A DNA stretch of 51,512 nucleotides from an uncultured Tessaracoccus sp. (GTDB taxonomy: Bacteria; Actinomycetota; Actinomycetes; Propionibacteriales; Propionibacteriaceae). Each line of letters opens with the position of its first letter. Within the stretch, counting starts at the first letter, position 1. The stretch lies in assembly GCF_947286155.1 (NCBI RefSeq), contig NZ_CAMYPD010000018.1, positions 1 through 51,512 of the forward strand, given 5' to 3'. The notes beneath the pieces are model-generated. The model was not told the origin of the DNA and ran no database searches. It worked only from the letters and a program-made list of their open reading frames with translations. Of this stretch, positions 40,005-47,425 are shown piece by piece. A program made the translations under genes and the position numbers.

Positions 40005-41834
40005 ATGACCACCTACTCGGACGAATTGGAGCGCGTTTCCAAGAGCTTCGGTGACTACTTCCGCTGGCGCGTAGCGGAAAGCCCGGATTCCTTGGCATTC
40101 AGCTGCCCCGACTACACCGCGGAGGGCCCGAGCACGTGGACGAAGTTCACGTGGGCTGAGTCGCGCGTCATCGTCGACGAGCTCGCTGCCGGTTTCCTGG
40201 CGCGCGGCATCAAGCCCGAAGAGCGCATCTCCATCTGCTCGTCCACCCGCCTCGAGTGGATCTTCATCGACCTCGCCATTGCCTGCTCGGCGGCTGCTAC
40301 GACGACGATCTACCCCAACACGGGCGACGACGAGATGCAGTACATCATCACCGACTCCGATTCGAAGATCCTCGTCGCTGAGAACGCCACGCACCTCGAG
40401 AAGGTGCTGCACGACGACGCCATCACCGAGCAGGTGCACACCGTCGTGATGTTCGACACCGAGGGCGTCACCCTCGACGACCGCATCATTAGCTACGCCC
40501 AGCTGCGCGAAGCCGGCCGCAAGCTGCTCGCCGAGCAGCCCGCCGCCGTCGACGATGTGCTGGCCACCGTGCAGATCGACGACCTCTCCACACTGATCTA
40601 CACCTCCGGTACGACGGGGCGCCCCAAGGGCGTACGGCTGCCGCACCGCTGCTGGATGGCGGAGGCCGTCGGCTCCATGGAGCGGCATCTGCTGCCGCAC
40701 GACACCACCATGTACTTGTGGCTCCCGCTCAGCCATGTCTTCGGCAAGACGCTGCTGGCATGTTCCATGGCCTACAACATTCACAACGCCGTCGACGGGC
40801 GGATCGACCGGATCGTCGACGGGCTGCAGGAAACCAAGCCCGACGTGATGTGCGGCGTGCCGCGCATCTTCGAGAAGGTGCGCGCCGCGGTGATCACCGG
40901 CAAGGGCATCAAAGGTCGGATTTCCCACTGGGCCTTCGCCGTCGGCCGCGACGCCATGGCCGCGCGTGAGAAGGGCGAGCTGAAGGGCCTGCTGAAGTGG
41001 AAGCATGCGCTGGCTGACAAGCTGGTGTACTCCAAGTTGAAGGAGCGCCTGGGCGGCAACATTCGCTACATGATCTCGGGTTCCGCGAAGCTGAACCCGC
41101 AGGTGCAGACTTGGTTTGAGTCTGCCGGCATCCGCATCATCGAGGGGTACGGGTCGACGGAAACCTCCGCCATCGCCACCGTGGATGACCCAGATAATCC
41201 GCGACTAGGCACCGTCGGGCTGCCCCTGCCGCGCGTGGAGACGAGGCTTGCTGAGGACGGCGAGCTCCTGTTGCGCGGCCCGTCGCTGTTCGACGGCTAC
41301 CACAACCTCCCCGAGAAGACCACCGAGGTGCTCGAGGCCGACGGTTGGTACCACACCGGCGATATCGCGGAGATCGACGAAACTGGGCGCGTGCGCATCA
41401 CCGATCGCAAGAAGGATCTCTTCAAGACCTCCGGCGGTAAGTACGTCGCGCCGCAGAAGGTTGAGGCGGCGATCACGACGAACATCCCGTACGTGTCGCA
41501 GGCCATCGCGGTGGGTGAGGGGCGCAAGTACGTGTCGGCGCTCGTCGTCATGGAGCCTGCCCTGCTGCGCGCCTGGGCGGAGAAGCGCGGCATGGGCGAG
41601 CTGAGCTACGCGGAGCTCACCCAGCGTCCCGAGATTTATGGGTCGGTGGAGAAGCAGATGGCGAAGGCCAACGCGCGCCTGGAGCACTGGGAGACGGTGA
41701 AGAAGTTCGCCATCCTCGACCACGAGCTCACCGTTGAAAACGGTGGCACGACGGCGAACATGAAGATCCGACGAGGCATCGTCGCGCAGGAGTACCAGGA
41801 CATCGTCGACGGGCTATACCCGAAGGAAGACTGA
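40005..41834 (+). CDS. Long-chain acyl-CoA synthetase (AMP-forming), FadD15-like
   Basis: A 609-residue enzyme activating fatty acids to acyl-CoA through an acyl-AMP. ATG 40005 has AGGAGG five bases upstream; an in-frame GTG at 39981 overlaps no such site. Signature 'LIYTSGTTGRPKGVRLPHR' (ATP/AMP motif), 'WLPLSHVFGKTL', 'EGYGSTETSAIATV' (A5-like) and 'GWYHTGDIAEID' with 'RKKDLFKTSGGKYVAPQKVE' (A8 hinge). Size and spacing match bacterial FadD15/long-chain ligases. Followed two bases later by a thioesterase gene. Confidence 0.92.
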   Translation: MTTYSDELERVSKSFGDYFRWRVAESPDSLAFSCPDYTAEGPSTWTKFTWAESRVIVDELAAGFLARGIKPEERISICSSTRLEWIFIDLAIACSAAATTTIYPNTGDDEMQYIITDSDSKILVAENATHLEKVLHDDAITEQVHTVVMFDTEGVTLDDRIISYAQLREAGRKLLAEQPAAVDDVLATVQIDDLSTLIYTSGTTGRPKGVRLPHRCWMAEAVGSMERHLLPHDTTMYLWLPLSHVFGKTLLACSMAYNIHNAVDGRIDRIVDGLQETKPDVMCGVPRIFEKVRAAVITGKGIKGRISHWAFAVGRDAMAAREKGELKGLLKWKHALADKLVYSKLKERLGGNIRYMISGSAKLNPQVQTWFESAGIRIIEGYGSTETSAIATVDDPDNPRLGTVGLPLPRVETRLAEDGELLLRGPSLFDGYHNLPEKTTEVLEADGWYHTGDIAEIDETGRVRITDRKKDLFKTSGGKYVAPQKVEAAITTNIPYVSQAIAVGEGRKYVSALVVMEPALLRAWAEKRGMGELSYAELTQRPEIYGSVEKQMAKANARLEHWETVKKFAILDHELTVENGGTTANMKIRRGIVAQEYQDIVDGLYPKED

Positions 41835-41836
41835 GC

Positions 41837-42664
41837 GTGCACGCGCCCATCCAGCTGCGCTGGTCGGACATGGATGCGCAGCGCCACGTGAACAACGCGC
41901 GCATCGCCGACTACCTGCAGGAGGCGCGCGTGCACCTGCTGCGCGACTCCGGCATCCTCGAGCAGGGCGTCGTGGTCGTGGGGCAGCAGGTGATGTTCCG
42001 ACGGTCAGTTGAGTACTCGCCCGAGCCGCTCGATGTCGAGCTCGTCATCACCGACGTCGGCGCGGCACGCGTGCAGATTGGCTACGTACTTCGGCAATTC
42101 GACGAAGTGGTCGCCGAGGCGCGCACGGTGCTGGCGCCGTTTGATTTCGATGCGCAGCGCCCCGTGCGCCTCGCCCCGGACATGCGCACGTACTTCGACC
42201 GACACCGGGCCTCCTGGGATCCGTTCTCGGAACTCACAGCCCCGGCGCTCGACGGGCGGGGGATCGCGACGCTGCACCACACCAGGTGGACCGACCTCGA
42301 CCGCTACGGGCACGTCAACAACATGCTCGTGTTCGAGTACTTGCAGCAGGCGCGTATCGAGGTGTCACCGCAGTGGAGCCCGACGTTGGCTCGCCCCGGC
42401 AGCGGCGAGGCCGAGTACAACTGGCTCGTCGTTCGGCAAGACGTCGACTATCTGGCTCAGATTCACCACAGCTTCGAGCCCCTCACCGTGCGCACGGCGC
42501 TCACTCATCTTGGGCGCACCTCGCTGACGTCGGCTGCTGAGGTGTGCTCGCCCGACGGAACCTTGCTGGCGCGCGGGCGGACCGTCGTGGTGTGTACGGA
42601 TGCGGAGTTTCGGCCATGTGCGTTGCCGGATCGGGAGTCGCTGGAGCAGCACCTGGTGGCGTGA
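41837..42664 (+). CDS. Acyl-CoA thioesterase with two hotdog domains
   Basis: A 275-residue protein starting at GTG 41837, two bases after the synthetase stop. It contains two 4HBT/YbgC-type modules: 'LRWSDMDAQRHVNNARIADY' and 'TRWTDLDRYGHVNNMLVFEY', each with the catalytic-type Asp and the helix that follows. A tandem hotdog forms an intramolecular dimer that hydrolyses acyl-CoA. Coupled to the acyl-CoA synthetase, it may recycle CoA or set chain length. The stop falls in the 41-bp repeat that flanks the next gene. Confidence 0.87.
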   Translation: MHAPIQLRWSDMDAQRHVNNARIADYLQEARVHLLRDSGILEQGVVVVGQQVMFRRSVEYSPEPLDVELVITDVGAARVQIGYVLRQFDEVVAEARTVLAPFDFDAQRPVRLAPDMRTYFDRHRASWDPFSELTAPALDGRGIATLHHTRWTDLDRYGHVNNMLVFEYLQQARIEVSPQWSPTLARPGSGEAEYNWLVVRQDVDYLAQIHHSFEPLTVRTALTHLGRTSLTSAAEVCSPDGTLLARGRTVVVCTDAEFRPCALPDRESLEQHLVA

Positions 42665-42697
42665 TTCGTGCCAGGATGAGGCCATGGCACGTACCGT
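42657..42697 (+). repeat. 41-bp direct repeat flanking Abi cassette, left copy
   Basis: Matches 43816-43856 at 39 of 41 bases (differences at 42668 and 42694). It contains GCCAGGATGAGGCCATGGCA, i.e. the upstream region and first codons of the sirtuin gene, so it looks like the sirtuin start left behind when the cassette entered. Confidence 0.92.
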
Positions 42698-42716
42698 TTC
42701 CTCTGGTTGGGAGACA

Positions 42717-42809
42717 CCAGTGCTAGGAGACGAGTGTGATAAAATTACTACAACCGTTCAGCCCGCCTCGACTCCGCTCGAGAGTGGGCTGGATCTCTTT
42801 CTAGGCTGG
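42717..42809 (+). ncRNA. Predicted structured RNA upstream of the Abi gene
   Basis: Between the repeat and the Abi start the sequence folds compactly: CCAG (42717-42720) with CTGG (42806-42809), CTAG (42723-42726) with CTAG (42801-42804), and GAGA (42727-42730) with TCTC (42794-42797). These enclose a long hairpin, CAGCCCGC-CTCGA (42759-42771) with TCGAG-A-GTGGGCTG (42778-42791). Structured RNAs are known upstream of Abi_2/AbiF genes, where they act as the antitoxin. The fold was drawn by eye. The same stretch is also open as a 42-codon frame from ATG 42684, so a leader peptide is the alternative. Confidence 0.5.
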
Positions 42810-42814
42810 TAACT

Positions 42815-43765
42815 GTGGTGACCAAACCAGTAAAACAAGCAGCAACTATTCCCGAACACATTGCGCTGCTGCGCTCTCGCGGCATGGAAGTTGAGAGCGA
42901 ATTGGCGCACCAATGGTTGAGCTACGTGAGCTACTACCGGCTGTCGGCGTATTGGTATCCCGCTAGGAAACTGGGCCGCTGCGGCAACCGAGATGATGAA
43001 TTCAACCCCGGCACCAGATTTAGCGATGTTGTTGCGCTCTATGAAGCGGACAGGAAACTACGCACACTCGTGCACGATGGCATGGAACGTATTGAAATTG
43101 CTATGCGCACTCGCGTAGGCGAAGCTCTCATCGATGGCGATCCCCTTGCCTACGTTGATCCACGACGGTTCCGCCCCACCTTTGACCACGAACGATGGAT
43201 GAGAACCATCACGAGACGCGTTGACCGCGCAGGCCGTAACAATGAGGCAATCCGGCATTATCAGGCGAAATATGACAGCCAATACCCTTTCTGGGTGCTT
43301 GCTGAAGTGCTCGACTTTGTCGATATTTCACGCCTGTATGAAGGGTTGCCGGTTGCGGACCAGCGTCGTGTTGCCGAAGAGCTGGGGATTGTCGTCGACT
43401 TGGCAGACTTATCGAAAAATCAGCAACGCAAGGTAAAGCTCCAATCACCGCTCGTACGGTGGATGGAGCAGCTTACGATTGTTCGCAACATTTGCGCACA
43501 TCACGCTCGATTGTGGAATAAGTCATTTGCGCCAGCTCCCACCGCAGCGTTGCGAACACAGTCAGGTTTCACGGGGTTACCTGATGGGCAGAGCGAACAA
43601 GTGTTTGGCGTGCTCACCATGATGGCGCACCTCATTCGAGTCGCATCACCTGGGACAACTTGGCCTAGGAAAGTTGTAAATCTCGTCAGCGGGAGTTTCC
43701 TCCCCAATCCGCTCGTAGCTCCTTCCGCCTTGGGCTTACCGGAGCCCTGGGCAGGCACCTTCTAG
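42815..43765 (+). CDS. Abi_2/AbiF-family abortive infection protein (HEPN)
   Basis: A 316-residue protein from GTG 42815 with no clear ribosome site. 'IPEHIALLRSRGMEVES' and 'HQWLSYVSYYRLSAYWYPAR' open the Abi_2 domain; 'LRTLVHDGMERIEIAMRTRV' and 'YPFWVLAEVLDFVDIS' follow. The HEPN ribonuclease motif R-x4-H appears as 'RNICAHHARLWNK'. Such proteins cleave RNA, probably tRNA, and halt growth on phage attack. A predicted structured RNA precedes the gene and 41-bp direct repeats flank the cassette. Its base composition is less GC-rich than the neighbours, pointing to recent acquisition. Confidence 0.85.
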   Translation: MVTKPVKQAATIPEHIALLRSRGMEVESELAHQWLSYVSYYRLSAYWYPARKLGRCGNRDDEFNPGTRFSDVVALYEADRKLRTLVHDGMERIEIAMRTRVGEALIDGDPLAYVDPRRFRPTFDHERWMRTITRRVDRAGRNNEAIRHYQAKYDSQYPFWVLAEVLDFVDISRLYEGLPVADQRRVAEELGIVVDLADLSKNQQRKVKLQSPLVRWMEQLTIVRNICAHHARLWNKSFAPAPTAALRTQSGFTGLPDGQSEQVFGVLTMMAHLIRVASPGTTWPRKVVNLVSGSFLPNPLVAPSALGLPEPWAGTF

Positions 43766-43815
43766 GCCGTTAAGGCCCGTGTCGCAGGCCGCGCGGGTGC
43801 ACGGGAGGACCGTCG

Positions 43816-43856
43816 TGGCGTGATTCATGCCAGGATGAGGCCATGGCACGTATCGT
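43816..43856 (+). repeat. 41-bp direct repeat flanking Abi cassette, right copy
   Basis: The right copy covers the functional sirtuin start (ATG 43843). Together with the left copy it brackets 1118 bases of foreign-looking sequence (42698-43815). Confidence 0.92.
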
Positions 43857-44547
43857 CATTCTGACGGGCGCGGGTGTCTCGGCGGAGTCGGGTATCCGCA
43901 CGTTTCGCGACGCGAACGGACTCTGGGAGAACCACGACATCACCGACGTCGCCACGCCGGAGGGGTTCGAGGCCGACCCAGCGCTCGTGAACGAGTTCTA
44001 CAACCAGCGCCGCCGACAACTGTGTTCCGATGAGGTGCGCCCGAATGCTGCGCACGAGGCGCTCGCTCGACTGCAGCGCGAGCTTCCCGGCGAGGTGCTC
44101 ATCGTCACGCAAAACATTGATGACCTGCACGAACGCGCCGGCGCCACCGACGTCGTACACATGCACGGCGAGCTGCTCAACCAATGGTGCTTGGCGTGCG
44201 GCGAGCGCACGCGTACCCGTGACGACATCGCCGAACACACCTCGTGCCCTGCCTGCGGCGAACGGGGAAGGCTACGCCCCGACGTCGTGTGGTTTGGCGA
44301 GGCGCCCTACGAGATGGGCCGAATCAGCAACGAGCTCGAGCGCTGCACGCTCTTCGCTGCCATCGGCACCTCAGGGGAGGTGTATCCCGCCGCCGCATTC
44401 GTGCAATACGCAGTCGCAGTAGGCGCGCACACCGTCGAGTTGAACCTCGACGCATCGCGAGCCTTCAGCTACTTCCACGAAGTCCGGCGGGGGCTCGCGT
44501 CGGTGGAGGTGCCGAAGTGGGTCGACGAAGTGCTGGCCGGCAGCTGA
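43843..44547 (+). CDS. NAD-dependent protein deacylase, sirtuin (CobB type)
   Basis: A 234-residue Sir2 enzyme. NAD motif 'LTGAGVSAESGIRTFRD', 'TQNIDDLHERAG' and the catalytic His in 'HMHGELLNQ'; the zinc cysteines are 'CLAC' and 'CPAC'. 'EFYNQRRRQL' carries the Tyr-x-x-Arg that in CobB/SIRT5 selects succinyl and malonyl lysine, so desuccinylase activity is likely as well as deacetylation. Cytoplasmic. The ATG lies in the right copy of the 41-bp repeat; before the Abi insertion it probably followed the thioesterase gene directly. Confidence 0.92.
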   Translation: MARIVILTGAGVSAESGIRTFRDANGLWENHDITDVATPEGFEADPALVNEFYNQRRRQLCSDEVRPNAAHEALARLQRELPGEVLIVTQNIDDLHERAGATDVVHMHGELLNQWCLACGERTRTRDDIAEHTSCPACGERGRLRPDVVWFGEAPYEMGRISNELERCTLFAAIGTSGEVYPAAAFVQYAVAVGAHTVELNLDASRAFSYFHEVRRGLASVEVPKWVDEVLAGS

Positions 44548-44551
44548 CCCC

Positions 44552-45238
44552 TCAGCGCAGCACCTGGCGCGCCTTCGTGAGCCCGAGCTCCGCAGTCAGC
44601 GCGAGGTAGAGCTCCGCACACGCGAGTGCATCGCCGAGTGCATGGTGAGCTTTATAGGTCGGCAGCCCGAAGCGCCGACGCAGTGCCCACAGCCGGAGCG
44701 CACCGCGCGGCACCGCCCCGTGGCGATGCAGCACGAGGTCGTGGCCGAGTTGCATCGTGTCCGCGACGGGGAACACCGGCGCGGCGCCAAACACCTGGTG
44801 ACAAGCCCGGGTGATGAACTCCACCTCTACCCGGGCGTAGTGGGCGAGCAGCACCCGCCCTCGGAGCGCCGCGAGGGTGATCTCGAGCGCTTCCCGCAGG
44901 CTCATGCCGGCGGTGAGGGCGTCGTCGGTGATGCCGTGGAGCGTGGCGGAAGCACCCACCGACGACACCTCATCGGGGCATATCAGCACGTGCCGCGCCC
45001 CACCAAGAGTGATCGCGTCGCCGTCGACGGGGACAAACCCGATACTGAGGATCCGGTCGTCGGCGGGGTCCAGTCCGGTGGTTTCCAAGTCGATGGCCAG
45101 CAGCGGTAGGGTTGCCAGGGGGAGGTTCGCCGTCGGGAATGGCGCGGAGAGGAAATCGCGCACCGGGCCTTCGGGGGTGCCGGCGAGTCGCCGGCGACGT
45201 TGCGCGTCGGGGGATCTGCGGAAGAGGTTGAGCGCCAT
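44552..45238 (-). CDS. DnaQ-like 3'-5' exonuclease
   Basis: A 228-residue DEDDh exonuclease: D/E in 'LLAIDLETTGLDPADDRIL', D in 'LLAHYARVEVEFI' region, H and D in 'YKAHHALGDALACAELYLAL'. Related to the DNA polymerase III epsilon proofreading fold, here as a stand-alone protein. It starts two bases past the stop of the DUF294/CBS gene, so the pair is an operon; this exonuclease-plus-DUF294 order recurs in bacteria and suggests nucleotide or nucleic-acid turnover under energy or nucleotide sensing. Confidence 0.85.
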   Translation of the reverse strand: MALNLFRRSPDAQRRRRLAGTPEGPVRDFLSAPFPTANLPLATLPLLAIDLETTGLDPADDRILSIGFVPVDGDAITLGGARHVLICPDEVSSVGASATLHGITDDALTAGMSLREALEITLAALRGRVLLAHYARVEVEFITRACHQVFGAAPVFPVADTMQLGHDLVLHRHGAVPRGALRLWALRRRFGLPTYKAHHALGDALACAELYLALTAELGLTKARQVLR

Positions 45239-45239
45239 G

Positions 45240-47096
45240 TCACTGCATCAGGTGGGTGCGGAATTGGTAGGCGAGGGTTTGCTGCGCCTGTTTCACAACA
45301 GCGAACGCCTCACGCAGGTTGCGGCGCTCGGTGGGGGTGAGGGCGTCGGGTGCGATGAAATTGTCGGGTTGGTCGTCGCGTGTGGCCAGCTCGATGTGGC
45401 GGCGCAGGCGGAGCAGTTGCATGAAGCTGAAGGCATCGGTGAGTTCGGTGGCCTGCTCGGCGGTGAGCTGACCGGCGGCCTGGATGGCCTCGATCCGGGC
45501 CAGCGTGGTGGTGGCAGTGATCTCCTGCGACAGCGCGAGCACCCGAACCAGCTCGATCACAGCGTGAATGCCGCCCGCTTTGATGTCGAGCCGATCCGCG
45601 TGCTCGCCGGAGCGTTCCACCACGAATCCCCGGAAGAACCCCAGCGGCGGCTCGCGACGCACGGCCATCGTCGCGAGATGCCCGAGGAACCGCTGCGACG
45701 ACGCCGCCTCAGGCCAGATGGCTGCCCGCAGCGCCGTATAGAGTGTCTCGTCGCCATGCGTTGGGTGCATGTCGAAGAAGATCTGCGAGTGCAGCACGGC
45801 CTCCGAGGTGGGCTGCGCCACCCAGTTCCGCATCTGCTGCTTCCACTCATCGAGCGGCATGCACCAGCGGGTTGCCATGGTGTCGCCGGGGCAACGAGGG
45901 TAGCCGCAGCGCTCCAGCCCGGCGGTGACGCGCTCGGCGAGGGCGTGGTACCAGGCGAGATCGGTGGCGCCGTTGGCGACGATGATGGCGTGATCCTGAT
46001 CTGACCCCAGCGCGTTTTCCCGACGCGCCTGCGACCCGAGACTCACCCAACACCACGGATGCGGGGCAGCGCCGAGTTCATCTTCGGCGAGTTCGATCAG
46101 CCGGGTCGTTGTTGCGTCAGCGACGGTGGTCAGCACGACGGAGACCTCGTCGGCCGTTGCGCCTCTGGCAAGGAGTTGCGCTGCCAGTTTTGATCGACGG
46201 GCGCTGACGTCGGCGAGCCCATCGACGGTGCTTTGTTTGGAAATATCGCCGACGAGATAGACGGGGTTGGAGGTCTCGAGGCGCATGATGTCGCCTGCCG
46301 ACACCAGCCCGAGCACCTCGCCGTCGCGGATCACGGGCAGATGGTGCACATGCTGTTGCGTCATCACCATGAGCAGCTCGAATGCCTTCGCGTCGGGTGC
46401 GACGGTGGCCGGGCGGGTGGTCATCACGTCGCCGATGGGCTGGCGAACGTCGGTGCCGGTGAGCACGACGCGGGAGCGAAGATCGCGGTCGGTGACGATG
46501 CCGCGCAGGCGCTGGTGCTCGTCGGTGAGGAGCAGAGCCGAGACGCGCGCCGAGGTCATCGTGTGCGCCGCCTCTTGGATGCTGATCGTGGGCGACGCCG
46601 TGACGGGCGGCCGGGTGATGAGATCCTTCGCGCGCAACTTCACTATGGGGGAGACGCCGGCGTGCAGGGCCTCCGTGGCGCGGCGTAGTCGGCCGCGTTG
46701 GCGCGGGGTGAAGTGCTCGGCCACCTGCTGATGGGATTGGAACAGCTCGACGAAGTGCTCGCCGGGCAGGATGAGCGCCAGGGTGTCCTCGATGGCGGTG
46801 GCGGTGTACGTCGACGGTTGCCCACCCATCACCGATAACGAGCCGAACGTATCGCCTGGGGCATTGCGGTCGATGAGGAGCCCGTCGCGGTCGGTGAGGT
46901 CGACGGCGCCGGAGCGGATCACCAACAGGCCCGGAGCCACCGCGCCAAAGGCGAGCAACACGCTGCCGCGTCGGAAGTACTGCATGCGCATGCTGCGAGC
47001 CAGCTTGGCGCGATCGGCGTCGGGGAGCGCGTCGAAGGGGGCGTGTTGGGCGAGGAAGTCGACTACCTCAAAGACTTCGATGTCCATAGACACCAT
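45240..47096 (-). CDS. Cyclic-nucleotide-binding / CBS / DUF294 nucleotidyltransferase protein
   Basis: About 618 residues from ATG 47096 (ATG 47087 is equally possible; no clear ribosome site). In order: a cNMP-binding domain ('FRRGSVLLAFGAVAPGLLVI', 'GDTFGSLSVM'), two CBS motifs ('ARVSALLLTDEHQRLRGIVT', 'HVHHLPVIRDGEVLGLVSA') and a DUF294 nucleotidyltransferase core ('SLGSQARRENALGSDQDHAI', GS-x9-DxD-like) with a helical DUF294_C tail. It may sense nucleotides and modify a partner; GlnD-like proteins are distant relatives. Its substrate is unknown. First gene of an operon with the exonuclease. Confidence 0.87.
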   Translation of the reverse strand: MVSMDIEVFEVVDFLAQHAPFDALPDADRAKLARSMRMQYFRRGSVLLAFGAVAPGLLVIRSGAVDLTDRDGLLIDRNAPGDTFGSLSVMGGQPSTYTATAIEDTLALILPGEHFVELFQSHQQVAEHFTPRQRGRLRRATEALHAGVSPIVKLRAKDLITRPPVTASPTISIQEAAHTMTSARVSALLLTDEHQRLRGIVTDRDLRSRVVLTGTDVRQPIGDVMTTRPATVAPDAKAFELLMVMTQQHVHHLPVIRDGEVLGLVSAGDIMRLETSNPVYLVGDISKQSTVDGLADVSARRSKLAAQLLARGATADEVSVVLTTVADATTTRLIELAEDELGAAPHPWCWVSLGSQARRENALGSDQDHAIIVANGATDLAWYHALAERVTAGLERCGYPRCPGDTMATRWCMPLDEWKQQMRNWVAQPTSEAVLHSQIFFDMHPTHGDETLYTALRAAIWPEAASSQRFLGHLATMAVRREPPLGFFRGFVVERSGEHADRLDIKAGGIHAVIELVRVLALSQEITATTTLARIEAIQAAGQLTAEQATELTDAFSFMQLLRLRRHIELATRDDQPDNFIAPDALTPTERRNLREAFAVVKQAQQTLAYQFRTHLMQ

Positions 47097-47221
47097 GGTG
47101 GCCGAGCGGCGGCGGCGATACGGTGAGTTTCGCGGAAAATGGGGTGGTGGCGCAGTTCGACGACCGACGGTGGCACGTTGCGAGCGCTGCCTGTGCGGCG
47201 TTCTTCGGGTACGATGCAGCC

Positions 47222-47371
47222 ATGATCCTCCTCGAAGCACTTCCTGGTTGGCCTGAAGCTGAGCCGTTGTCCGCGCTGTTCTACTGGCTGCTGCTCGTGA
47301 TCGGGCCGCTGGCATTCGGAGCGCTCATCACGCTGCTCGTCTTCGCCAAAGACTGGAGCAAATCGGAGTAA
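47222..47371 (+). CDS. Small single-helix membrane protein, probably leaderless
   Basis: A 49-residue reading frame. TACGAT at 47210-47215 lies seven bases before ATG 47222, a typical leaderless arrangement; a longer frame from GTG 47123 has no ribosome site. One hydrophobic segment ('SALFYWLLLVIGPLAFGALI' continuing LLVF) follows an acidic start; the tail is 'AKDWSKSE'. I recognise no family, but short proteins of this shape are common in Actinobacteria. Divergent from the DUF294 gene. Confidence 0.6.
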   Translation: MILLEALPGWPEAEPLSALFYWLLLVIGPLAFGALITLLVFAKDWSKSE

Positions 47372-47425
47372 CGCACATAGCCCAGGGCGATGTGCTCCGG
47401 GCCATGTCGTTCAGCGTTTCGTCAC

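Noticed and set aside
42684..42812. 42-codon frame ending just before the Abi gene
   Set aside because: It begins in the relic of the sirtuin start and its sequence is better explained by paired RNA helices; kept only as an alternative to the RNA call.
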